Assembly: GCF_009905375.1 (NCBI RefSeq)
Contig: NC_133655.1
Coordinates: 163,745,627-163,809,626, forward strand
Length of the DNA stretch: 64,000 nt
Direction: 5' to 3'
DNA from: Apium graveolens
Lineage: Eukaryota > Streptophyta > Magnoliopsida > Apiales > Apiaceae
Shown: positions 35,165 to 45,251 of the stretch, piece by piece
How positions within the stretch are numbered: position 1 is the stretch's first letter
Layout: the number at the start of each line of letters is the position of its first letter
Notes under the pieces: model-generated
Databases searched by the model: none
What the model was told of the DNA's origin: nothing
What the model saw: only the letters and a program-made list of their open reading frames with translations
Made by a program: the position numbers and the translations under genes

Positions 35165-35455
35165 CAAAGGGTGTATTCCTCGTCATCCTCTGGGTCGGCT
35201 AACACTATTTCTTTCTCTGTGTATGCTGAGTTGAGGCGCGAGTTCGACATGCTTCAGGGAAACTACAACCAACTGTTAGACCGATTGAAGAAAGTGTATC
35301 CGGACAGCCGAAACTATGAAGGGAAGCCTAAGAAGCAGATGACTGCGAGACTTGAGACTTTGGTTCAATACGTCAATACTAAGCTTGAGGAGATGCCATC
35401 GCACCGAGACCGTACCAGCCAGTATACCCTCCAGATGATTGCGGATGAGCTCTAG
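35165..35455 (+). CDS. Exon 3 of putative spliced LTR gene: coiled-coil-like protein
   Basis: The frame starts right after a pyrimidine-rich acceptor (TTGTTTGTCAG, ending 35164) and runs 96 codons to TAG at 35453-35455. It has no ATG of its own near its start, which fits an internal or terminal exon. It begins with QRV then a Ser/Gly run and continues with SVYAELRREFDMLQGNYNQL, LDRLKKVYPD, KKQMTARLETLVQYVNTKLEEM; the heptad-like Leu spacing suggests a coiled coil. Joined to the 21 codons at 34765-34827 it would make a 117-residue basic protein. It is distinct from Gag, which starts at 35836. Function unknown. Confidence 0.5.
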   Translation, partial: QRVYSSSSSGSANTISFSVYAELRREFDMLQGNYNQLLDRLKKVYPDSRNYEGKPKKQMTARLETLVQYVNTKLEEMPSHRDRTSQYTLQMIADEL

Positions 35456-35835
35456 AGTATTGTGAAGATGCTTCGATAGGAGAAGACTACCAAACCCCGT
35501 TCTGACGGAGTGGAGCCTTAGTTTTTTCCATTATCTACCTTTCATATTGTTATATTATCGGACTTTGTAGAATTCCCTGTTGTTTCCTTTAAATAAGCAT
35601 GTTATTCCTAGATTCAGACTTTATTCTAATCTTGATGTACCTTGACCTTAAAATTTCAATTATTATGCACTATCATTCTATTTGCTTTCAATTGTTTTTA
35701 CACCTTTATATGCATCACCCTTTTTGTTTAATTTAAAAACTCGACCTCATATGTGAACAGAATGTAATGTGACACCCTATCCTCGAATTATCTTATTGTT
35801 CATACCTGTTTTGATAAAACTTTTATTTCAGGATC
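35456..35835 (+). other. Leader between the small ORF and gag
   Basis: No coding potential is seen. It ends in a strong 3' splice-like site, CTTTTATTTCAG at 35831, four bases before the gag ATG at 35836. Confidence 0.5.
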
Positions 35836-36990
35836 ATGCCACCCAAAAAGAAGAACCCAACAACCACATCTACCACAAATCCTAATATTCTTCGATTACT
35901 GGAAACCTTACAACAACAAACAAATGATATATTTCAACAACAAAGAACTCTTTAACAACAATTTGAAAACCAAGATAACCGTGAACCACACCAACCACCT
36001 GATCCACCAGTACCACCTCGACAAATTGTCACTTTCAAAGCTTTTCAGAATGTGAATCCACCTGCATTTCATGATACCACTGACCCAGTAATATCTAACA
36101 CATGGATTAAGGAAATGGAAAGAGCTTTTGAATTGGTACAGTTAGGGGACGACCAGAAGACACCATATGCTACTTACTTCCTGAAGGGCGAAGTCATTTA
36201 TTGGTGGGATTCAGTAAAAGGTATGGAGGCAAATCAGCAAGTTTCTTGGGAAAGGTTTAAGAAGTTATTTCTGGACAAGTATTACCCTAAGTACATGCAG
36301 AATCAGATGGAGCTTAAATTTCTTGAACTAAAGCAAGGGAGTATGACTATATTGGAGTATGAGAAGAAGTTTACGGAGCTATCAAGGTTTGTGACAAAGT
36401 ATACCAACAGTGAGGAGGAAAAAGCAAAGAGATTCCAACAAGGATTAGAGTCTTGGATCAGAGATAGAGTGGCTATGTTTGAGCTTGATACTTATGTAGG
36501 AGTAGTACAGAAAGCTGCTCTGATTGAGGGTAATAGGATGCAGTCAAGGAAGGAAAGAGATAACAAGAAGAGGAAGGTTCCATTTTACGGAGAGAAGTCT
36601 GAAGCTGGAAGCTCACAAGATAGGAGTTTGAAAAGGATTGGATTCCACAAAGGCGGGAATTTTCAGAAGAAGGGAAATTTGAATAAAAGACAAGAATCAA
36701 AAGGGAACAACCAGGCAAGCCAAGGGCAAGTTGGAGAAAATAGATTTCAGAGGCTAGGGTGCAAGCATTGTGGAAAAAGACACCAATGAGTGTGTAATAA
36801 GCTGAACATGACATGCTATAGATGCAACCAGAAGGGACATTTGGCTAACGAGTATAAGATGCCGAAGCCGGGAGTCACATGCTACAAGTGTGGAAAGACT
36901 GGACACATAGCTAGGGAGTGCAAGTCAACCGGACTAGTAAAAGCTCTGATGAACGTGGCAAGCACCAGTGCAAGCATACCAGCTGAGGTA
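35836..36990 (+). pseudogene. Chromovirus 2 Gag with zinc knuckles
   Basis: The ATG at 35836 (MPPKKKNPTTT) is the first of the gag-pol frame, which stays in one frame to 40341. Gag features: a Gln-rich N-terminal part, then the retrotransposon Gag core (WIKEMERAFELVQLGDD, YWWDSVKG, WERFKKLFLDKYYPKYMQNQ, FTELSRF), then a basic stretch and CCHC zinc knuckles. Knuckle CYKCGKTGHIAREC is intact, CYRCNQKGHLANEY has lost its last Cys, and CKHCGKRHQ is broken by a stop. Gag coats the RNA genome in particles. Nonsense codons at 35953-35955 (from CAA) and 36787-36789 (from CGA) make it inactive. Confidence 0.92.
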
Positions 36991-38820
36991 TTGGCATTAC
37001 CTCCACCACCTACAATAACTCCGCAAGCAACGACAAGGACATTTGATTTGAAAATGAAGGATGCTGTTCAGAATTCTGAGGTGATAGCAGGTACTCTTTT
37101 ATTGAATAATGTTGAAGCTAAAATATTGATTGATTCTAGAGCAACGAGATCTTTTATATCAGAAACTTTTGTTGATAAACTTCAATGTGATAAAATGACC
37201 ATGAACGAGGTAGTAAATGTGGTAATTCCGAATCAAGAGAAGATTTCGGTGAGTCAACTCTGTCCTAAGTGTGAGATTGATATCTCGGGATATAAATTTT
37301 CAGCCAACTTGATACTTTTTAAGTCAGGGGAGTTCGATATAATCTTAGGCATGGATTGGTTAGGGAAGAACAACGCTCAGATAAATTGAAAGTCTAAGAA
37401 GGTGTACTTAAAGACGGAGAGTAGAGAGAAAATAGTATTTAAGGGACAGAGGCAAGATCAACTGTTTCTTACAATTGTTCAGGCTAAGAATTTGTTTAGG
37501 AAAGGTTGTGAGTCATTCCTAACTTATGTAATAGATTCAGAAAGAGACAGCCTCGGCACACAAGATATTCCCGTAGTCAACAAATATCCAGATGTGTTTC
37601 CAGACGAACTACCAGGTTTACCGCCAGATCGACAAATTGAGTTTGAGATCAACTTAGCTCCAGGCACAGAACCAGTTTCGAAGGCCCCATATAAGATGGC
37701 ACCAGCAGAAATGAAAGAGTTGGCAAGCCAGCTACAAGAATTGTTGGACAAAGGAGTGATAAGGCCAAGTATGTCGCCATGAGGAGCACCTGTTCTGTTC
37801 ATAAAGAAGAAAGATGGAAGCATGAAGCTATGTATAGATTATCAGGAGTTGAATAAAGTGACGATTAAGAACCGATACCCGCTACCAAGAATAGATGACC
37901 TATTTGATCAGCTGAAAGGAGTAAAGTGCTTTTCCAAGATTGACTTAAGATCAGGATACCATCAATTAAAGATCAAAGAAGAAGACATCCCAAAGATAGC
38001 ATTCAGGACAAGATACGGACATTATGAATTCTTAGTAATGCCTTTTGGGTTGACTAATGCTCCGGCAACATTTATGGATCTGATGAACCGGGTATTTAAG
38101 AAGTATTTGGAAGAGTTTGTAGTGGTATTTATTGATGACATTCTTATCTATTCAAAGTCGGAAGAAGAACATAAGCAGCATCTGTGGATAGCGTTGGATA
38201 TACTCCGACAAGAGAAGTTTTATGCCAAGTTTTCTAAGTGTGAGTTTTGGTTAAAGGAGGTTCAATTTTTGGGTCATGTTATTGGAAGTGAAGGAGTTAA
38301 AGATTTCTTGAAAATCACCACGCCAGTGACTAAGTTAACTAGGAAGAATCAAAAGTTCGAATGGAATGCAGAATGTGAGAATAGCTTTCAAGAGTTAAAG
38401 CAGAGGTTGGTTACAGCTCCGGTGTTGGTACTACCAGATGATAAAGGAAACTTTGTGATTTTCAGTGATGCTTCACATAAGGGTCTGAGTTGCGTGCTAA
38501 TGCAACACAATAAGGTGATTGCGTATACATCAAGACAGTTAAAACCACATGAATTAAAGTACCCTACACATGACTTGGAACTAGCAGCCATAGTATTTGC
38601 ACTTAAGATTTAGAGACATTATCTTTACGTAGAAAAGTGTGAGATCTACACGTATCACAAGAGTTTAAAGTATATTTTCACTCAGAAGGAGCTCAATATG
38701 AGGCAAAGGAGATGGTTGGAACTAATTAAGGACAATGATTGTTCGATAAATTATCATCCTGGAAAGGCGAACGTGGTAGCCGGTGCTTTGAGTAGGAAGG
38801 AAAGGTTGAATATGATGGCA
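36991..38820 (+). pseudogene. Chromovirus 2 protease, reverse transcriptase and RNase H
   Basis: The protease segment reads AKILIDSRATRSFI: the usual catalytic DSG has become DSR by a single GGA to AGA change, so the aspartic protease is dead. RT follows: [61 protein letters not shown] and [11 protein letters not shown] with both Asp. After HVIGSEGVK a 36-codon in-frame deletion (108 bp) removes the segment before [12 protein letters not shown]. RNase H has FVIFSDAS and [18 protein letters not shown] has lost the TDH Asp (TDH to TYH). Stops: 37387-37389, 37780-37782 (TGG to TGA) and 38611-38613 (TGG to TAG). Confidence 0.92.
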
Positions 38821-40341
38821 ATACCAAAAGAATTGTCTGAAGAGATTAAGAGATTTGAATTGGAACTTTTTGATTGTGGAATAGTTGAAGAGGTTTGTCG
38901 TACTATGACTTTTTAGCAAACATTATTGGAAAAGATAAAGAAATGTCAGGAAAAAGTAATGCAGCAGGAAAGAAATCAGCTGACCCGGGAAGAGATTGGG
39001 ACTCAAAGAGATGGGCAAGGTATACAAAGGTTTTCCTCAAGAATTTGGATTCCTCATATGACTGAATTGAAGAATGAGATATTGCAAGAAGCCCACAATT
39101 CAAGATTTTCAATCCATCCAGGAAGCACCAAAATGTACCAAGACTTAAAGTAGAACTTTTGGTGGCCAAATGTGAAGCGAGAAGTGGCAGAATGGGTTGC
39201 GAAGTGTTATACTTGTCAGAAAATGAAGGTAGAACATTAAAGACCAAGCAGATTAATTTAGCCCCTAAAGATTCCAGAATGGAAATGGGAAAACATTGCA
39301 ATGGACTTTATAGTGGGATTACCCCGAATGAAATTCGGACATGACGCTATATGGGTTATAGTTGATCGCCTTATGAAGTCGGCGCATTTTCTTCCAATCA
39401 ACGAGAGGTCTTCTTTAGACCGATTGGTCCATCTGTATGTGCGTGAAATCGTATTAAGACACGGCATGCCCGTATCGATAGTTTCAGACAGAGATCCCCG
39501 ATTTAACCTGAGATTTTGGAAATAATTTCAAGAAAGTCTTGGCACGAAGTTAAACATGAGTACGGCGTATCATCCGCAGACTGACGGTCAAAGCCAAAGG
39601 ACAATTCAAACAATCGAAGACATGATGCGTAGTTGTGCAATTGACTTTGCGGGAAGTTGGGACGACCACCTGCCATTGGTAGAATTCTCCTATAACAATA
39701 GTTATCACTCCAGTATTGGCATGCCACCATACGAAGCTTTATACGGACGGAAATGCAGATCACCAACTTGTTGGGATGAAGTGGGAAAAGGAAAGATTCT
39801 AGGCCCAGAATTGGTACAATAATTGCATGAGACAATCAAATTAATTCAGAAGAGGTTACTTGCTGCTCAAGATAGGCAAAGAAAGTATGCGGATCCAGCG
39901 CGCAAGGATGTCAGATTCCAAGTGGGTGAAGCCGTTTTGCTGAAAGTATCACCGAAGAAGGGATTGTCTAGATTTGGCAAGAAAGGGAAGTTAGCACCTA
40001 GATATATTGGTCCTTTTGAAATTTTGAGTCAAGTGGGGAAGGTGGCTTATGAGTTAGCCTTACCGCCTCAATATCAGCATGTGCATAATGTGTTCCATGT
40101 GTCATTACTTAAGAAGTACAATCCTGATGTCAACCATGTGATAGAATATGAACCTATAGAAATTCAGGCAGACCTATTATTTGTGGAGAAACCTGTCAAA
40201 ATACTCGACTGGCAAGCAAAGAGTCTTAGAAATAAGTTGGTGAAGTTAGTAAAAGTACTTTGGAGGAACCCCAAGGTCGAAGAGTCAACCCAGGAGTTAG
40301 AGTCTGATATGCATTCCCGGTATCCTCATCTGTTCTCTTAG
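38821..40341 (+). pseudogene. Chromovirus 2 integrase with chromodomain
   Basis: HHCC module (IHPGSTKMY, CYTCQKMK), then DDE core [36 protein letters not shown]. In the last, Glu of SER has become Gln (SQR), a loss of the catalytic Glu. GPY module: [35 protein letters not shown]. Chromodomain: [21 protein letters not shown], where the Trp of the STWELE core is Gln. Stops at 38914-38916, 39151-39153, 39238-39240, 39259-39261, 39523-39525 and 39820-39822, mostly explicable by CAG/CAA to TAG/TAA. No frameshift. The integrase places cDNA in host chromatin. Confidence 0.92.
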
Positions 40342-40358
40342 ATTCTGAGGACAGAATC
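40341..40358 (+). other. Hairpin upstream of the PPT (chromovirus 2)
   Basis: GATTCTGAGGACAGAATC, the same 18-mer as in chromoviruses 1 and 3. Its first base is the last base of the pol stop codon. Confidence 0.75.
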
Positions 40359-40361
40359 GTT

Positions 40362-40375
40362 TAAGGGGGAGAGGA
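40362..40375 (+). other. Polypurine tract, chromovirus 2
   Basis: TAAGGGGGAGAGGA directly before the LTR start at 40376. Confidence 0.9.
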
Positions 40376-43300
40376 TGTTACGACCGGCATTTTGTGTAAT
40401 ATTATTTGCGAACTTTGTATAATATTTGAATCGATTATAAATATACCTATTTAATTATACACTTGTGTGAATGGAGTTGCTGCATTGTAAATTGCTTTAC
40501 TCAGAATATGAATTTTTTAAAGCGATAGTTTTATTAATTGCTCCTATTTTTGATTTATAAAGAATATTCTTTATCATGGAAAATTTTCTTTTAAAAATTA
40601 TTTCTTTTACAAATTTCAAAAGTGATCTCATAAAATTTCTAAAAGTCCAAGTTATTTTATGGTATAAATTTTATAATTTTTGAACTTTTATTTTATTTTA
40701 TAAAAATAGATCTTTGAAAATTAGTTGTTAAGTAATTAGCAAATTACATGAATATCCTTGCACTCAAATACCCTCCCATTCAACTAAAGGGCTAAAAAGA
40801 CAATTCCAACCCCCACTCACTCTCATTCTACTAGCCAATTTACCACTTTTTCCTTGCATGTAAATTTACCTAACTTTAGCTAGAAGGTTACTTTTGTCAT
40901 TTACTAAATCCACTCACTTTTAGTAAAAAAAAGGCATAAAAACAAACACAGGTATCATAGCACTTCATTTTTATTTTTTTCACTCCACAATTCCACCCAC
41001 TCCTTCCTCCTCCCCTCCCTCTCGGCTCAACCCTCCCTCTCGACCATCCCATAGCTGAGGCCCCACATCCCCTTCTTTTCTTCATTCTTTCACAAAAACA
41101 TTCATCTTCTATTCAAGTAATCTTACTCCCTACATGTTGTTCTTATATATTTCAAAAAGTTAGAGTGAGAAGTTTATATTTTGATCTTGCATGTCATAGT
41201 TTAACTAGAACTCAAAATACAATCTTGATTCTCATGGATTTAAGGTTGTATTGTTGAGGGAACTACAAGGAATGGTGAAATGCCAATTCAAGAAAGTGAA
41301 GCTCTTGTTTTTAATGGTCATTTCCCTCCCATTTCATTCGGCCATGACCATAAGGGAGCCGAATGAATGATTCTTAGTGATGTCTTGTTGCCCTGTTCAA
41401 TTCTTATATGTTTTTGTGATAATGGCATGAATTTTGTAGTGAAAACTTGATAAAACCCTTTGCATGCTAAGTGATCATTTAGTTATAGCTTATGCTAGGC
41501 TTGCATGTTTATTTTATGATAAAATTATTGTGGAAATCATATGGTTTTGACTTGTAAGATTTGAAGGCATGAATGTATGTAAACAACTCATGATTTTCGG
41601 AAGTTTTGATCATTCGGATTGATAATTGTTAGTAGACTTTAATTTCAGTTGAGTTAAGATAATGATCTTGATTTGTGATCCTTGATATGTGATGTTGATT
41701 CGTATATATTTATAAAGAAGATATAATTTGTTGTTTTAAAAAACTTGATGACTTGTAATTACTGTAGTATGTTAACTTTTGTTTTGCTATATTGCACCTT
41801 AGGTAAGGATGATCTCCACTAAGTAAATATTGATTGTAGGAGAGTTAGTTCATTAGATCACCTTGGTTGAGGTTTGGTGTGGATTTTTGGTTGTTGTTGG
41901 TTGGGTTTGTCAAGTAAGAATCTTGGTGAAAGGAGAGTATTAGTTTCTGCAGAAAATCTGTTTTGTACCCTGAGGTTTAGAGTGAGATTTGACCTTGTCA
42001 TTATTGTTCACTTTGAGGCCCAAGACACCAGAAACTAGCACTAGGAGTATACAATAGGTTTTAGGTGTTTGTTGGAGGTTTGTAAGACGTTTGGTTACGT
42101 GCACGAGTGGAAACACCAAATCTGTCCAGCAGGGGACAGTTTTGTTGCAACTTAAAAATGGGAAGTTTTGACCATGTCATAGGTAGGCCCTCATTAGGCC
42201 CTGTTGGGCCTTAGTTAGACGGAGTGTCAGAGGAGTTTTTCCAGCCATATTTAATAGTATTTGAGTTAGAATCATGTGTCACAGGTTAGTTCAAATCAGG
42301 ACCCTTTTCTGCCTAGAAAAACAGGGGAAGCGTAGACTTTAAGCTTAGGCCTATGGAGGCCCAAGCTAGGCCCTTGAGCCACATCAGGTTTTGGAGTTGT
42401 CTTATGATCATGAGAGTCTAGTGTAAAAGTTTTGGAGGTAAATTGGAAGTGTAAGAATGTCAAATGCACCCAAGAAACCTTAGATGTCATTCTGAAATTT
42501 ACCATAATGAGCACATTCACTTACCACATAGTTTTAGAGCACTTAGGAGTGAAGTTTTGGTTGACCACCATAGTTTCAAGATAGTATAAAGTCAGTAGAG
42601 TGAAAGGCCCAAGTTAGGGTCAATAGTAATTGAATGGTTTAGTAAAGGCACATCGAGTTAGGAGGCCAAAATTTGGAGATTTTGTCTAGTTTAGCGACCA
42701 AGTGACTTAAGTAAGTGGAGCGAGATCATCCAAGCCTAGTGTTGCAATATGGCGTGTGTGATATTATTTGGTACTTACATATGGTATGTGATCATATTTG
42801 GCTATGTGTACTATTATGATTATAGGTGATTGTAAATTGTGTGTATATAGGCCTAAGTGCCATTGTGTTTAAATTTTGGTTTACAAATAGGTTGAGTTGG
42901 TAAGAATATATTATAATGAGGTTATTATTATTTGTGTAGGATCTCGAGACGAGGGTAAACTTGCCATTAAGGTCCAGTAAAACTTCCAGTTGCTCCTACC
43001 TACCAGTCAAGTCCAGCCTTTTTCAAGGCAAGTGATTCAACCTGCCTTTTTCGTTTACACTGCAATTGTGTGATAACTAGTTCATATATATGATGCGAGT
43101 ATTTTAATTCACCTTGATATACATGAACCAAGTGGTTTCGAATCTATATCCTTAGTATATGAAAATGACATGAACCCTCAAGTATTTATTTCAAGTAGTT
43201 TAACTCTACTTGAAGATTGCTATGCAAGTAAATCAAAAGTCCTATCATGCTAGTATACCCAAGTAATTATGATGTTGAACCATGTGCAAGTTATACTCAG

Positions 43301-44395
43301 TAACCTTATCTTAATACCTAAAAGTCAGTCATTCTTTAACGATTATCCATGATTGTTTGATAACCCTATCTTTACCCTAAAGCAGACACTCTGTTATACC
43401 TTGAGTGAATGATCACCTTCTCTATATTTTAATACCTATACCTCATTTGGAATCATTAATGCTTATTTTCTCTATATTTTTAAATACCTATGTCTTACCT
43501 GGAAACATTACCTAGAACCTCGTTTGACCTTGTTCCTTCATACTATCCGATAACCTTGCTAAATCTCACTGTCAAAATCCTTGTATATAGAAACCTTGCA
43601 ATTCCCTTGATGAAGTATAGTCTAGTTGATCATGGCCTTGAAATTTAGTGGACCTTTTCCCTGTTCTTCAAAGTTGATCTAGAACCCTTGATAAAGATGC
43701 TCACTATTTAAGAAATTAACCATCACCTGGCATCAGTTTTTAATAAAATAAAAAGTTAAAATTTGGATTTCCAGTCCCAAAGGGGGACAAATATTTTCTT
43801 TAAATAGGGGATCTGGACTGAGACGCAAGTCCTTTCTGCTCTTAATTTGTTGGCTTAAAAGTTGCCTAGGGATCCCATTAATGTTCTAGAACCCAGCGAG
43901 GTTCGGGATTACTTCGCGGCTGATCACCGGCTGTAATCCATAGCGTCATAAAATGGTTTTTGATAAAGAAATGGTTTGAATGGTTTTGTTGCAAATAAAA
44001 GATGCCATCACTCAATAGTTTATCTCTTGCTATTATTAGCTCTACCTTCATATTGTTATTCTTATATCTCGATTTATGTTTTGTATTTTATTGTATAGCA
44101 CTTGTTGAGCATTTGGCTCACTACTTGCTTTCACCTTGATATTTCAGCTAGCAGATATGGTTAGATTCAAGCAGACAGCGCGTAAGACTTGTGATGCTGA
44201 TGTATATGTTCGATCTCAGGTAGATTAGTGATCGTTTTGTGTGAGGACTCGATATTAGAAATTAGGTTGAAATAGTTAATAGTGTTGGGCTGTTCCAAAC
44301 CCTAAACTGTAAGATCTTGGATTCAGTTGTATTTAATTTATTTTGTTATCTATTGTAATAATTTGTATAATATATTGTTAAGTCGGGGTGTGACA
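40376..44395 (+). repeat. 3' LTR of chromovirus 2 (4.0 kb)
   Basis: Starts TGTTACGACCGG after the PPT and ends GGGGTGTGACA; TG...CA ends. It is the complete LTR of this element. A TATA-like CATAAAAAC (about 40934) precedes a pyrimidine-rich leader (40970-41110) and a possible donor at 41117. An acceptor TTGATATTTCAG at 44147 closes an intron-like block of about 3.0 kb. The small H3-like exon follows. Right flank AAAAATAAA belongs to copia B; the left counterpart is missing, so no target duplication can be assigned. Confidence 0.9.
44157..44219 (+). CDS. H3-tail-like exon in the 3' LTR of chromovirus 2
   Basis: This is the best copy of the motif. Twenty-one codons start M-VRFKQTARKT and end at CAG/GTAGAT, preceded by a good acceptor (GATATTTCAG, ending 44147). 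Residues 2-11 match histone H3 ARTKQTARKS at seven of ten positions, including K4, Q5, T6, A7, R8 and K9, with Thr in place of Ser10. The 3' LTR copy cannot splice to the element's own exon 3 because it lies downstream, but it preserves what a new insertion's 5' LTR would carry. Confidence 0.55.
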
Positions 44396-45251
44396 AAAAA
44401 TAAATATACAGAGAATTCTGAAATATGTATAAATCATATTCAAGTTAATTCCTAATTAAATCAAATTAATTTTGATTTATTAAAAATTAATATGCTGCAA
44501 CATATTAGCTGAGTTCTTCCCTTTAGGATGAAGAATTTAACATTCCAATTTCTCTAACAAGTCTAGTGAAAGTTGCTTCATCCAAAGGTTTAGTGACAAT
44601 GTCAGCTAATAGATATGACACTAATATTGTCACACATGATTGGAATTTTATGTAACACTAGGCCATAGTCCATTAGCTGATTTCTAATACAAAGCACTTA
44701 AGCTCAAAAACTTCCTGCAGCTATATATTCAGCTTCATCTATTGAAGTTGACACAGATTGTTGTTTCTTACTGTACCAAGATACAAGTCTTTGACCTAGA
44801 AATTGACAGCTTCCACTAATACTCTTCCTGTCATCCCTGCATCCAGCAAAATCTGTATCTGTGTATCCAACAGCTTCAAAACCAGTTCCTTTAGGATACC
44901 ACAATCCCAAGTTTGTTGTTCCCTTCAAATATCTGAGAATTCTCTTTACTACCATCAAATGTGATTCTTTGGGATTTTCTTGAAATCTAGCACACAGACA
45001 TGTTGCAAATATGATGTCTGGTCTACTAGAAGTTAAGTATAGCAAAGATCCAATCATTCCTTTATAGCCAGATATGTCTACACTTTTTCCTTTCTTATCT
45101 TCATCCAACTTGGTAGTTGTAGACATTGGTGTAGATGCAGGTGAGCAGTCAACCATTCCAAACTTCTTCAATAAATCTTTAACATATTTGGTTTGTCTGA
45201 TGAAGATGCCATCACTTCTTTGACTAACTTGAAGACCAAGGAAGTAACTAA
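44396..45251 (-). pseudogene. Copia B RT C-terminus and RNase H (left part of split gene)
   Basis: Minus strand. From 45251 it reads YFLGLQVSQRSDGIFI, GMIGSLLYLTSSRPD, then RNase H with VGYTDTDFAGCRDDRKS, SIDEAEYIAAG and CDNIS. An internal deletion then joins CDNIS to LADIVTKPLDEATF, losing the PVQHSRTKHI...IREHV part. The first residues continue the copia RT whose other half is at 57999 on, beyond chromovirus 3. The left end of copia B (3' LTR) is missing at the chromovirus 2 LTR boundary. Catalytic capacity is gone. Confidence 0.9.

Noticed and set aside
35456..35835. A second copy of gag start in the leader
   Set aside because: No open frame; the first supported ATG is at 35836.
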